Source: Gammaproteobacteria bacterium (lineage in GTDB: Bacteria > Pseudomonadota > Gammaproteobacteria > Eutrophobiales > Eutrophobiaceae). From it: DNA of 64,000 nt. The notes below the pieces were generated by a model, which was not told the DNA's origin, ran no database searches, and saw nothing but the letters and a program-made list of their open reading frames with translations. How positions within the stretch are numbered: the stretch's first letter is position 1; each line of letters begins with the position of its first letter. Below are positions 26,444 to 37,499 of this stretch, piece after piece. The DNA lies in assembly GCA_004297165.1 (NCBI GenBank), contig SCUJ01000008.1, positions 248,001 through 312,000 on the forward strand. Reading direction: 5' to 3'. The translations under genes and the position numbers were made by a program.

Positions 26444-27217
26444 TTAATTCCCGTCAGACGTATGGTCATTCATACCATCGCTCACCTCGGTCTTTTTCCT
26501 TATGGTTCTGTGACGTTGCAGTTGCGCCAGGGTGATAATCGGACCTGAAAGCGTATAACAGAGCGCCAGCAGAAACAGCACCAGCGGCGGTTCGAGGGCA
26601 ATGAATGCGAACCCTAGGACAATTACGAGGGCGGCGAGGAACGGAACCCTGCCCCGGAGATCGAAATGTTTGAAACTGTGATAACGGATGTTGCTGACCA
26701 TGAGAACGCCGGCCAGGATGGTCAGCGGAAAACTGAAGACGAGGATCGTGGCGCCGTCGTTCAAGCCATAGGCATCCCCCATCCAGACAAAACCGGCGAT
26801 GAGCGCCGCCGCCGTCGGGCTTGGCAGGCCCTGGAAGAATTGCTTCGCCTCGGAGGATGCCTGGGTATTGAAGCGGGCGAGACGCAGCGCCGCCGCCGCG
26901 GCGTAGATGAAGGCCGCGACCCAGCCAGGTTTGCCCATGCCAGACAACGACCAGAGGTAGATGACCAGCGCCGGGGCGATACCAAAGGAGGCAAGGTCAG
27001 AGAGGCTGTCGTACTGCACCCCGAAGGCGCTTTGGGTGTTGGTCAGGCGGGCTATGCGGCCGTCCATGCCGTCCATGATCATGGCGATAAAGATGGCAAT
27101 TGCCGCCGCCTCGTAGCGTGAATTTATGGCGGCAACGATCGCATAAAACCCGGAGAATAATGCCGCCGTGGTGAACAGGTTGGGCAGCAAGTAGACACCG
27201 CGACGGGGATTTTCCAT
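26444..27217 (-). CDS. pssA: CDP-diacylglycerol--serine O-phosphatidyltransferase
   Basis: 257 residues, several membrane segments. The CDP-alcohol phosphotransferase signature D-x2-DG-x2-AR-x8-G-x3-D-x3-D is complete, beginning at DGMDGRIAR and ending in YDSLSDLASF. It makes phosphatidylserine, the precursor of phosphatidylethanolamine, at the inner membrane; this is the integral-membrane type II PssA. It commonly follows ilvC and precedes leuA in gammaproteobacteria, but here two acyltransferase genes separate it from ilvC. The charged tail (last 30 residues) is cytoplasmic and not conserved. Confidence 0.93.
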   Translation of the reverse strand: MENPRRGVYLLPNLFTTAALFSGFYAIVAAINSRYEAAAIAIFIAMIMDGMDGRIARLTNTQSAFGVQYDSLSDLASFGIAPALVIYLWSLSGMGKPGWVAAFIYAAAAALRLARFNTQASSEAKQFFQGLPSPTAAALIAGFVWMGDAYGLNDGATILVFSFPLTILAGVLMVSNIRYHSFKHFDLRGRVPFLAALVIVLGFAFIALEPPLVLFLLALCYTLSGPIITLAQLQRHRTIRKKTEVSDGMNDHTSDGN

Positions 27218-27241
27218 TTCAGGACCTAATGCGTGTACTGA

Positions 27242-28252
27242 TCAGGCAGTAATAGTACCGGATTGCAGTCTCAATAAGTATGATTTTAGTTTGCCCGAAT
27301 ATCGTTTCTCCATGTAGTTGTATATCAGCCAGGAGATAAACAACATCAGTGCAAGCGTGAATCCAATCGCGGCCGCCTCGGAAACCGCTGATTTACAAGC
27401 ATCTATGATGGCTTTACCAGCCGTATTATGGACCAGATAGAGTGGGTAGGTGAGACCGCCCAGCACTACATAAACATTCCTCTTGGCCAATTGGACTTTC
27501 TCAGTTGTAATCGCCAGAAACAGTCCGAAGGACGCGGCGATAATAATCGCACTGATGAATTGATCAGCTATTGAAATGCCCTCTATGAAACCATGAGTCT
27601 GCTGAAACACTCTTATCATCGACAAGACAAAAGCAACGCATAAAATTGCAACGTTCGGCCAAGTCATCCCTTCTGAATGTATCCGATAATACACAATGCC
27701 TGCGATAAAAAAGGGGGAATATCCTGGGCTGATAAACCAACCCATAAAACCAGGTTGATTCGTCAACAGATGTATCGTAGTTAATGCCGTCCAAGGAACA
27801 AGCCAAAGCTTGAACCGGTCGAATACTCCTAACATTAATAAAATAAAAACGCACCCGTAGAATTTCAACTCAACCTGTAATGTCCAGTAGATATCATCGA
27901 TGTTTTCGATATCAAAATAATCGTTCAGCATCGTCAGATTCGTGACAACCTGTAAAAGGCTGTAATTCCCCTCCCCCAATACCATGGCGACTAAGAGAGT
28001 GACGCCGATGCCACACCAATACGTTGGATAGAGCCGTACAAATCTCGATATAACAAACTCCATCGCAGTGCGTTTGGAGGCAGACATGCTTATCACATAA
28101 CCACTGATCATAAAAAATACCGGCACGCCCAGATACCCATACTTCGTCAAGCCAGAAATCAAGTAATCCATCCCAGGTTTGGCCGTGTAATGATATAGAA
28201 CCACCGACATGGCAGCGAAAAACCGTACGAGGTCCAGCGTTATTACCCGCAT
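27242..28252 (-). CDS. Acyltransferase-3 family membrane protein, copy 1
   Basis: 336 residues with about ten membrane helices. The family N-terminus is present: LDLVRFFAAMSVVLYHY, with the essential His in LYHY, then YLGVPVFFMISGYVIS. Acyltransferase-3 proteins (OafA/NodX type) acetylate or succinylate sugars of O-antigen or exopolysaccharide in the inner membrane. The gene is AT-richer than pssA and ilvC on either side. It lies 55 bases after another member of the same family; the two are diverged, not recent duplicates. Acceptor unknown. Confidence 0.87.
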   Translation of the reverse strand: MRVITLDLVRFFAAMSVVLYHYTAKPGMDYLISGLTKYGYLGVPVFFMISGYVISMSASKRTAMEFVISRFVRLYPTYWCGIGVTLLVAMVLGEGNYSLLQVVTNLTMLNDYFDIENIDDIYWTLQVELKFYGCVFILLMLGVFDRFKLWLVPWTALTTIHLLTNQPGFMGWFISPGYSPFFIAGIVYYRIHSEGMTWPNVAILCVAFVLSMIRVFQQTHGFIEGISIADQFISAIIIAASFGLFLAITTEKVQLAKRNVYVVLGGLTYPLYLVHNTAGKAIIDACKSAVSEAAAIGFTLALMLFISWLIYNYMEKRYSGKLKSYLLRLQSGTITA

Positions 28253-28307
28253 ACATCAATTCTCTGCGCCAATCCTCGACTATCCAAACGCATGGACGTA
28301 AGACAAG

Positions 28308-29387
28308 CTAACCGAGTCGTATCCGTTTGGAAAGCCGGTGTACTGGCCTTTCTACAACATAATAGAGGATATGCGCAGAGAGAACACTTACGAGTACACC
28401 GGATATAAATAGCGATATCCCCCAAAAAGGCGCTATGACCGGTCCCAGAAACTGTTTACATACCGACAGGTATCTCCAACCGATTTCCGGATGCAGTAAA
28501 TACAAACTATAGGAAATCTGCCCCAGATAAAGCAGAAATTTATTACTCAGATAACTCCCCAGTTTGTCTTTCCAACCAACTATAAAGATAAATACGGATG
28601 TGATGGTTGCGAATAGCGTATTCACATCCATTCTAGTTACCATCAATATCGCCAGAAAGATAACGAATATGATGAAATACATGCAGGGAATTCTTTTTTT
28701 AATCGCCCAGTTGGCCAGAACACCGAGAAGAAAATGGTGCCAGTAGGGCAGAAACAAGCCGGGGATCTGCAAAGTCAAATAATCCAGTTTTACCAACGCG
28801 GAGAGGACGCCCACGGCCATCAGAAACCAGGCATCTGTCCTCCAGTCCTTGTGGTCGCCGTCCTTCCCAATATTCCGGTAACAATATCTGCTGAGAACAA
28901 AGAACAGATACAATTGAATTTCCAGGCATAAGGTCCAGAATACCGCGGATATCGGAGTTAACTGCAATATGTCCTGCGCATAAAACACATGCGCGATCAC
29001 GTCCGTTACCATCGGCAATACCACTGAGTATTCCGGGTAAACCTTATTCTTTAGAGCGGTAAGCGCGATGGCGATTGTTATCGCCGCCCAGTAAGGCGGA
29101 TCCAGTCGGATTGAACGCCGCAGAGCGAACAAACCAATGTATTTTGCGTCCAACTTTGCATTATCGGTGCTGTACGAAATTACAAATCCGCTTAATACAA
29201 AGAATATCGGGACGCCTAAAAAACCGTGTTCGCATATGAGGCGCAGGAAAGACGGAAACCAGGAGGCAATTTCGTTATGGAGATTGCCGTGCAGGTGATA
29301 AACCACGACGCCCATGGCGGCGATCCCCCGCAGAGAATCGATCAGGACAAGTCTGTTCTTCTCGTTGACGGCCGCCACACTTGTCAA
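28308..29387 (-). CDS. Acyltransferase-3 family membrane protein, copy 2
   Basis: 359 residues. The N-terminal motif IDSLRGIAAMGVVVYHLHGN carries the conserved Arg and catalytic His; GFLGVPIFFVLSGFVISYS follows, then about nine more helices. It is the OafA-like type of inner-membrane sugar O-acyltransferase. It begins 102 bases after the ilvC stop on the same strand and with copy 1 forms a two-gene insertion in the ilvC-pssA neighbourhood. AT-rich composition suggests acquisition. Confidence 0.88.
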   Translation of the reverse strand: MTSVAAVNEKNRLVLIDSLRGIAAMGVVVYHLHGNLHNEIASWFPSFLRLICEHGFLGVPIFFVLSGFVISYSTDNAKLDAKYIGLFALRRSIRLDPPYWAAITIAIALTALKNKVYPEYSVVLPMVTDVIAHVFYAQDILQLTPISAVFWTLCLEIQLYLFFVLSRYCYRNIGKDGDHKDWRTDAWFLMAVGVLSALVKLDYLTLQIPGLFLPYWHHFLLGVLANWAIKKRIPCMYFIIFVIFLAILMVTRMDVNTLFATITSVFIFIVGWKDKLGSYLSNKFLLYLGQISYSLYLLHPEIGWRYLSVCKQFLGPVIAPFWGISLFISGVLVSVLSAHILYYVVERPVHRLSKRIRLG

Positions 29388-29410
29388 CTTTGAGATATGA
29401 GGTCAGACGG

Positions 29411-29446
29411 GATCCGGACTACGGCATTCGCAGTCAGAACCGGATC
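29411..29446. repeat. Inverted repeat between ilvC and the acyltransferase pair
   Basis: GATCCGG (29411-29417) is repeated inverted as CCGGATC (29440-29446), with a smaller nested GACT/AGTC pairing (29417-29420 with 29432-29435). It can form a stem-loop after ilvC. There is no T-run on either strand, so terminator function is not clear; it may mark the left junction of the inserted acyltransferase genes. Confidence 0.4.
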
Positions 29447-29489
29447 TGCAGCAGGGCGTTCAGCGGGATCCAGTCCATGGGAATCCCGG

Positions 29490-31064
<1,575 letters not shown>

Positions 31065-31065
<1 letters not shown>

Positions 31066-32792
31066 CAGGCCAGTTCCCGATTGTTCGAGAGATGCATCTC
31101 GTTATGGGCCTTGCCGGCGGCGATCATCGGGTAGACGTTTTCGGTCGGATCGGTCACGAAATCCATCAATACCAGCCGATCCTTCATGGCGAAGGCGTCC
31201 TTGAGCGCCTGTTCCACATCCGCGGTCTTTTCCACGCGCATGCCGACATGCCCGAAACTCTCCGCCAGCCTGACGAAATCGGGCAGGGCCTCCAGATAGG
31301 AATGGGAATAGCGCTTGCTGTAGAACATCTCCTGCCATTGCCTGACCATGCCCATGTACCTGTTGTTCAGGGTGACGATCTTCAGCGGCAGGCCATGTTG
31401 CAGACAGGTCGAGAGTTCCTGGATGCACATGACCAGGCTCGCATCCCCCGAGAAGCAGACCACCTGCTCATTGGGCAGGGCCACCTGGACGCCGATCGCG
31501 GCAGGCAGGCCGAAACCCATGGTGCCGAGGCCGCCGGAATTGATCCACCGCCGCGGTTCGTCGAATTTGTAGAACTGCGCCACCCACATCTGGTGCTGGC
31601 CCACATCCGAGGTGACATAGGCCTTGCCACCCGTCAGCTCCCAGACCTTTTCCACCACGTACTGGGGTTTGATGACCTCGCTCTTGCGGTTATAGCCCAG
31701 ACAGTTGATCCCCGCCCACGTACGGATCTGCTCCCACCAGGCCTTGAGCGCCTCCGCGTCGGGTTTCTCTTCGCCCGCTTCGATAACCGCGATCATCTCC
31801 TGCAGGACGCTCTTCACATCGCCGACGATGGGGAGATCGACCCGGACATTCTTCGAGATCGAGGCGGGGTCGATATCGATCTGCATGATGCTGGCGTGCG
31901 GACAGAATTTTTGCAGGTCCCCGGTCACCCGGTCATCGAAACGGGCACCGATGGCGATCAGCACATCGCACTGATGCATCGCCATGTTGGCCTCGTAGGT
32001 GCCGTGCATCCCGAGCATGCCGACGAACTGCGGGTCGGTGCCGGGGAAGCCGCCAAGTCCCATGAGGGTATTGGTGATGGGGAAGCCGAGCGCGCGGGTG
32101 AACCGGGTCAGTTCCACATTCGCATTGCTCAGGATGACGCCGCCGCCGGTGTAGATCATCGGCCGCTTCGCGCCGAGCAGCAATTTAACGGCCTTTTTAA
32201 TCTGCCCCGGATGCCCCTTGGTCACCGGCCGGTAGGAACGCATGTCGATAGTCTTCGGATAATCGTATTCGCACGAGGCGGCGGTGATGTCCTTGGGGAT
32301 ATCGACGACCACGGGCCCGGGACGGCCGGTGGTGGCGATATAAAAGGCCTTCTTGATCGTCAACGCAATGTCGCGCACATCCTTGATCAGGAAGTTGTGC
32401 TTGACGCAGGGCCGGGTGATGCCGACGGTATCCACCTCCTGGAAGGCGTCGTTGCCGATGAGGTTGGAGCTGACCTGGCCGGTGAACACCACCAGGGGGA
32501 TGGAATCCATGTAAGCGGTGGCGATCCCGGTCAGCGCGTTCGTGACGCCAGGCCCGGAGGTCACCAGCACCACGCCCGGCTTGCCCGTGGCGCGCGCGTA
32601 ACCGTCGGCGGCATGCGCGGCCCCCTGTTCGTGGCGCACCAGGATGTGGTTTACCGCCGTCTGCTTGAACAGGGCATCATAGATATGCAGCACCGCCCCG
32701 CCGGGGTAACCGAAGATATGCTGCACGCCTTCATCCGCGAGCGCCCGGCAGAAGATTTCCGCGCCGCGCAATATTTCTCGACTCTCACTCAC
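31065..32792 (-). CDS. ilvI: Acetolactate synthase large (catalytic) subunit
   Basis: 575 residues from the chosen start. Thiamine-diphosphate enzyme: the catalytic Glu in VRHEQGAAHAADGYARA, the FAD-domain middle region, and the TPP-binding GDASLVMCIQELST with LNNRYMG. It joins two pyruvates, or pyruvate and 2-oxobutyrate. The start is GTG at 32792 (VSESREILRG) with AGGTG about six bases upstream; a longer open frame to 32975 runs through the divergent proS promoter and into proS itself and is rejected. Followed by ilvH. Confidence 0.93.
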
Positions 32793-32832
32793 AACAACAC
32801 CTGGGCCTGTCTGATAAAAATATTTCAAATGA

Positions 32833-32860
32833 TTGAACCTTCGAAAGTTACTGTTATTAT
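32833..32860 (+). promoter_or_regulatory. proS: Sigma-70 promoter of proS
   Basis: TTGAAC (32833-32838), a 16-base spacer and TATTAT (32855-32860) form a good -35/-10 pair in the 106-base gap between the divergent ilvI and proS. Transcription would start near 32867, about 30 bases before the proS ATG. Confidence 0.6.
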
Positions 32861-32898
32861 GCGGCGAGGTCAAGCAAGAAAGAATAACTGCCGCAATC

Positions 32899-34614
32899 AT
32901 GAGATCCAGCAAAATACTTTTAAGCACGCAACGACAGGCCCCGGCGGACGCCGAGGTGATCAGCCACCAGCTCATGCTGCGCGCCGGAATGATCCGGCGG
33001 CTCGCGGCAGGCGTCTATACCTGGCTCCCGCTCGGCCTGCGGGTGCTGCGCAAGGTCGAAAACATCATCCGGGAGGAAATGAACCGGGCCGGGGCGGAGG
33101 AACTGCTGATGCCCGCGGTGATCCCGGCGGAATTGTGGGAGGAGACCGGCCGCTGGGACAAATTCGGACCCGAGTTGCTGCGTCTCGAGGATCGGCACGA
33201 GCGCCATTTCTGTTTTGGCCCCACTCATGAAGAGGTAATCAGCGATCTGGCGCGAAATTCCTTGCGCAGCTATAAACAACTGCCGGCGAACTTCTATCAG
33301 ATCCAGACCAAGTTCCGGGACGAGATCCGTCCGCGCTTCGGGGTGATGCGCGCGCGGGAGTTCCTGATGAAGGATGCCTATTCGTTTCACCTTACGGAAG
33401 ACTGCCTCAGGGAGACCTATGACCTGATGTATCGGACCTACACCCGGATCTTCGATCGGCTGGGGCTCGAATTCCGGGCGGTGCTCGCCGACTCGGGCAA
33501 CATCGGCGGCAAGACCTCGCACGAGTTTCATGTCCTCGCGGACTCCGGCGAGGATCGGATCGCCTACACGCAATCCGGCAAATACTCCGCCAACATCGAG
33601 CTCACCGAGGCCCTCCCGCCAGAGGGAGGCCGGCCAGCCGCCATTCATGTCATGAGCGAGATCGCAACCCCGGATCGGCACACCATCGAGGAGGTCTCGG
33701 CGTTCCTCGGCCAGCTGCCGGAGCAATGCCTGAAGACTCTGATCGTGGAAGGAAGCAATGGCGGCCTGGTCGCCCTCGTGCTGCGCGGCGATCATGAACT
33801 CAACCGGGTCAAGACAGAAAAACTGACTGAGGTGGCAAAGCCCCTCAGTTTCGCGGGACCGGCACGGATCCGCAAGGAACTGGGCTGCGACATCGGTTCG
33901 CTCGGCCCATTGAATCTGTCATTACCCGTGATCGCCGATCACGCCGCCTCCGCAACCGGGGATTTCACGTGCGGCGCCAATCGGGACGGGTTCCATCTGC
34001 AAGGAGTCAACTGGGGACGGGATCTCCCGGAGCCTGCGTGCGCGGACCTGCGCAACGTCGTGGCGGGCGAGATCGGTCCGACGGGCGAGGCCCTGGAGAT
34101 TGCCCACGGGATCGAAGTGGGGCACATCTTTCAGTTGGGCACGCGCTACAGCGAGGCCATGAATGTGAATGTGCTGGACGAAACCGGCCGCGCGGTCACC
34201 CTGCTCATGGGTTGTTACGGCATCGGCGTGTCCCGGATCGTGGCCGCCGCCATCGAGCAGAACCACGATGACCGCGGGATCATCTGGCCAGTGGCCATCG
34301 CACCCTGGCAACTGGCACTCGTCCCCATCCACATGCACAAATCGGTGCGCCTGCGGGAGGCGGCGGAGCGTCTCTACGGGGAATTGCAGGATGCCGGCGT
34401 GGCAGTCCTGCTGGACGATCGTCGGGAGCGACCGGGGGTGATGTTTGCCGATATGGAACTCATCGGCATCCCCCATCGTTTCGTGTTGAGCGATCGCGGC
34501 CTCGATGCCGGGACGGTCGAATATCAGGCGCGGCGCGAGACGGAGAGCAGGAACATCCCCCTTGGCGAGGCCGTGGGATTCCTGCGTGAGGCCCTGGCGT
34601 CTGCGGCAGGTTAG
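32899..34614 (+). CDS. proS: Prolyl-tRNA synthetase
   Basis: 571 residues. Class II synthetase of the bacterial type, with an editing (INS) domain of about 170 residues inserted between motifs 2 and 3. Motif 2 is [17 protein letters not shown] with LMKDAYSFH; motif 3 is [10 protein letters not shown]; the C-terminal anticodon-binding domain starts near residue 470. The ATG at 32899 ([13 protein letters not shown]) matches the family N-terminus; the frame extends to 32833 but the upstream part overlaps the promoter. It charges tRNA-Pro and clears mischarged alanine. It is divergent from ilvI. Confidence 0.95.
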   Translation: MRSSKILLSTQRQAPADAEVISHQLMLRAGMIRRLAAGVYTWLPLGLRVLRKVENIIREEMNRAGAEELLMPAVIPAELWEETGRWDKFGPELLRLEDRHERHFCFGPTHEEVISDLARNSLRSYKQLPANFYQIQTKFRDEIRPRFGVMRAREFLMKDAYSFHLTEDCLRETYDLMYRTYTRIFDRLGLEFRAVLADSGNIGGKTSHEFHVLADSGEDRIAYTQSGKYSANIELTEALPPEGGRPAAIHVMSEIATPDRHTIEEVSAFLGQLPEQCLKTLIVEGSNGGLVALVLRGDHELNRVKTEKLTEVAKPLSFAGPARIRKELGCDIGSLGPLNLSLPVIADHAASATGDFTCGANRDGFHLQGVNWGRDLPEPACADLRNVVAGEIGPTGEALEIAHGIEVGHIFQLGTRYSEAMNVNVLDETGRAVTLLMGCYGIGVSRIVAAAIEQNHDDRGIIWPVAIAPWQLALVPIHMHKSVRLREAAERLYGELQDAGVAVLLDDRRERPGVMFADMELIGIPHRFVLSDRGLDAGTVEYQARRETESRNIPLGEAVGFLREALASAAG

Positions 34615-34621
34615 CCCCGGA

Positions 34622-34900
34622 TTATCCGGTCCGGCGGATATCGAAGCCGCTGAAAACCTGCGTCTCGATCTCCTCGATTTTCAGGTCTTCCACGCAGGCG
34701 ATGCGCGGCCCATGCCGCAACCAGACGATGAACGCCTCCAGCATGGCCGAATCGGCGGTTGCATTGCCCTCGACAGCGCCATCGGATCGATTTCTCACCC
34801 AGCCGGTCACACCCAAAGCCAGCGCCCGATCCCTAGTCGCGGTGCGAAAATTCACGCCCTGCACACGCCCGGCTGCCAGAAAATAGACTGTTTTTTCCAT
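34622..34900 (-). CDS. acyP: Acylphosphatase
   Basis: 92 residues, normal for the family. The signature is present: GRVQGVNFR (phosphate-binding Arg) and GWVRNRSDGAVEG (catalytic Asn). It hydrolyses acyl phosphates such as acetyl phosphate. The ATG at 34900 is chosen because AGGGG lies seven bases upstream; an in-frame ATG two codons earlier sits too close. It converges on proS with only seven bases between the stops. Confidence 0.9.
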   Translation of the reverse strand: MEKTVYFLAAGRVQGVNFRTATRDRALALGVTGWVRNRSDGAVEGNATADSAMLEAFIVWLRHGPRIACVEDLKIEEIETQVFSGFDIRRTG

Positions 34901-34996
34901 CGACATACCCCTGCGCGTGAAACCCGCCGCCGCATGTCCGGCGTTGTTGCCGACCCCGATCATGGCGGGATATAGTATGAACCGGAATCATAACCC

Positions 34997-36616
34997 ATGA
35001 AGACGACCAGACACGCCCTCCCCATGCAAAAAACCGCCAGTGGCGAGGTGATCGACACCCGGCCGCCGGATATCGAGGATTGGCTGAACTCGCTGCCCTA
35101 TGTCGATTTCGCGCGCACCAGCGCCCTGCTCGAGGAAGCGACCGCCGCCACCAACAATGTTGCCATAAAACCCTCCGTCCGGCTCGAACTGGCGGCATTG
35201 TACAACCGGCCCTATCAATATTACGTCGATACCCAGATAAAACTCGGCTCGCAGCATACCCTGCAATCGATCGATCTCATGGTCCGGCAGATCGCGGTCC
35301 TGAGCCGGATCGCCGCCAATCTGGCCAGCGCCTGTAAACTCGTGGCCACGGAAGGCGTGGGGCATAAAACACTCTGGGGAAGATTCAAACCCTTTCAGGT
35401 CGGGATGCTGCAGGCCATCCATTATCTGTCGCATGAACAGATCTTCAGTTACCTGCAATACACCCCGGCGCCCGAAAAATTCTGGCGGGAGATCAGCAAA
35501 CTCTACCAACAGGCGGAACTTGCGGGTCTCGCCAGCACGGAACTCAAACTCCCGGAAGGCTTTGGCGGCGGCGGGAACAGTACGATCGCCGAGGCCTACA
35601 AGCGTATGGCGGTCATCGCGCTGCTCGATCCCTACCACCTGCCGTTCGGGGCGATCTGGGAGATCTACAATCAGCTCGAGCGCTGGTCGTCGTTATCGAC
35701 GATTGAGATATTCAAGCGGGGCTGCGAGCGCCACGGCGCCTTCGCGGTGGACCTGGACAACGCCGTCCGGCCCGCCCCGCTCGAAGCGTTCGACGATCGC
35801 AATCTGTGTGAGACGCACCGCATCATCGTCGTCCGGGATCTTGAAGACGAGATCAACGCGCGGCTCGATTCCTTGAACAAGAAAGGAAAAACCGAACCGG
35901 ATCTCTGCATCTCGCCCTATATCGCCAAGCAGGTCCTCATGCAGATGGCGAAGGACTTGGGCACGCCGCCGCGGCGTCATTCGCCCCGGATTGCAAGTCA
36001 AGGCAGCGTCCAATTGGTCTTTGGCCTTAATGCGATCTATTACCACGGCAACGGGGGCAAGGAGTTTGCCGCCGCCGCCGAGGAATCCGAAACAGTGGTC
36101 ACGGACAACCTCGGCAAAGCTTCGCCTACGGGCGCCCTGCCCGCGCAATACCCGGCGGAACACTGGAACCTCATGGATATGGGTCCGGAAGGGTTTTCGG
36201 TATCCGCGACCGCGGCGCAGGGAAATCTCGTCAGGGTGGGCGACCTGGTCGCCATACGCAGGGAAAACATCGGCCATGGGGAACCCAGCAACTGGAGCCT
36301 CGGCGCCATCCGCTGGATGATGAAGATGCCGTCCGGCAGCAACCAATCCCGCCTGGGGATCCAGATGATCGCTGCGGAGCTCATGCCGGTGGGTTTGCGG
36401 GCGCTGACCGGGGGTACGCATGAGGTCGAGTACCGCCGGGCAATCGTCGCGGGCGACGATCTTACGCGCGGAATGAACGATATCGTCTGTGGCCCGGGGA
36501 TCTATCAGACCAACCGGGAACTGGAACTCTCGGTGAACGGTCGCGTGTGGCCGGCGATTGCGGTTGAACTCGTCGAGGCCTCGAATAATTTCGAACACCT
36601 CATCATCAAGGTTTGA
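34997..36616 (+). CDS. Uncharacterised protein with a degenerate PilZ-like C-terminal domain
   Basis: 539 residues, soluble, no signal peptide. I do not know its function. The N-terminal half is mostly helical. A possible PilZ-like start is PPRRHSPR (about 335), matching the RxxxR c-di-GMP motif, followed by WNLMDMGPEGFSVSA (about 395), where the second motif [DN]xSxxG appears as D-M-G-P-E-G. The strand pattern LVRVGDLVAIR and WSLGAIRWMMKM, then LGIQMIAAEL, is what PilZ barrels show. If so it may sense c-di-GMP, in line with the exopolysaccharide genes in the window. It converges with the yihY gene, overlapping it by 11 bases. Confidence 0.5.
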   Translation: MKTTRHALPMQKTASGEVIDTRPPDIEDWLNSLPYVDFARTSALLEEATAATNNVAIKPSVRLELAALYNRPYQYYVDTQIKLGSQHTLQSIDLMVRQIAVLSRIAANLASACKLVATEGVGHKTLWGRFKPFQVGMLQAIHYLSHEQIFSYLQYTPAPEKFWREISKLYQQAELAGLASTELKLPEGFGGGGNSTIAEAYKRMAVIALLDPYHLPFGAIWEIYNQLERWSSLSTIEIFKRGCERHGAFAVDLDNAVRPAPLEAFDDRNLCETHRIIVVRDLEDEINARLDSLNKKGKTEPDLCISPYIAKQVLMQMAKDLGTPPRRHSPRIASQGSVQLVFGLNAIYYHGNGGKEFAAAAEESETVVTDNLGKASPTGALPAQYPAEHWNLMDMGPEGFSVSATAAQGNLVRVGDLVAIRRENIGHGEPSNWSLGAIRWMMKMPSGSNQSRLGIQMIAAELMPVGLRALTGGTHEVEYRRAIVAGDDLTRGMNDIVCGPGIYQTNRELELSVNGRVWPAIAVELVEASNNFEHLIIKV

Positions 36617-37499
36617 TCAACACCCTTCGACTCAGCCTGCATTCCGCTTTCATGTTGAAGGCGGAAAGACAAAACGTGAAATGCGCCCCCAGGATCACGA
36701 TGACCCAGGAGATGTAGACCCAGATCAGGAATACCGGGACCACGGCGATGGCGCCATAAATCACCTGATAGGTGGGGACGCTCTGCAGGTAGACCCTGAA
36801 GCCCGCCTTGGCGCCCTCAAAGAGCAGGGCCGCGAGCAGCGCCCCGGTGAAGGCGTGCCGGCGACGGACCGGGCAATTCGGAATGACATGATAGATCAGG
36901 GCAAAGACAAACACGGTTGTAATAAAGGGCAGCCAGGAGATGAATCGTTCCCGCAGGCCGTACACCCCGCCCAGTTGATTGAATAATTCCAGGGAAAACA
37001 GATAGGAGGCCGCCAGGACGCCCGTGCCGGCCAGGAGCGGTCCGAGGGTGAGGATGGTCCAGTACACGACAAAGCGCGCGACCGCGGGCCGGTGGTTGCG
37101 GATGTGCCAGATGATGTTGAAGGCATTCTCAATGGTCGCCATGAGCAGCAGGGCGATCAACACCAGGACCGCGATCCCCGGCAGCGTCAGGGCGGCCGCC
37201 CGATCGCTGAAAACGTTCAGATGCGTCCATACGGCATCGCCGAAGGCCGGCATGAAATTCCGGGTGATGAAGCCCTGAACCGTGTCCTGCAGCCCGGAAA
37301 AATAAGGCAACCTCCCGATCACGCCGAAGGTCACGGTCGCAAACGGCACCACCGAGAGGAGCGTGGTATAGGCAAGTGCGGCGGCGATCTGAAATCCCCG
37401 TTGCCGGTAGAAACGGCGCGCCGCAAAGCGGCTGAAGTAATATCCGGCGACCAGGTAGTAATGCGTGAGATTAAGGTATCTTCCGTGCATCGGGATCAT
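36606..37499 (-). CDS. YihY/BrkB family inner-membrane protein
   Basis: About 297 residues with six membrane segments. Family marks: RGFQIAAALAYTTLLSVVPF near the N-terminus (cut at AAALAYTTLLS), the ENAFNIIWHI motif, and LIWVYISWVIVILGAHF towards the end. Once thought to be RNase BN, this family is a membrane protein of unclear transport function. Start is uncertain between ATG 37499 and ATG 37490; both overlap the 3' end of hda. Its stop overlaps the convergent 539-residue gene. Confidence 0.85.
   Translation of the reverse strand: MIPMHGRYLNLTHYYLVAGYYFSRFAARRFYRQRGFQIAAALAYTTLLSVVPFATVTFGVIGRLPYFSGLQDTVQGFITRNFMPAFGDAVWTHLNVFSDRAAALTLPGIAVLVLIALLLMATIENAFNIIWHIRNHRPAVARFVVYWTILTLGPLLAGTGVLAASYLFSLELFNQLGGVYGLRERFISWLPFITTVFVFALIYHVIPNCPVRRRHAFTGALLAALLFEGAKAGFRVYLQSVPTYQVIYGAIAVVPVFLIWVYISWVIVILGAHFTFCLSAFNMKAECRLSRRVLIKP

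Noticed and set aside
29434-29478. A 14-residue frame downstream of ilvC rich in Ile and Leu (MDWIPLNALLQIRF), resembling a leader peptide.
   Set aside because: The Leu/Ile codons are scattered and not in a run, it does not precede a branched-chain biosynthesis gene directly, and no antiterminator or terminator follows.
32793-32975. Longer ilvI frame starting at 32975.
   Set aside because: It overlaps the proS promoter and start on the other strand and adds residues not found in acetolactate synthases.
31092-33230. A 712-codon open frame on the + strand opposite ilvI, with a proS overlap.
   Set aside because: A mirror frame caused by high third-position GC of ilvI; its His/Gly-rich composition has no family pattern.
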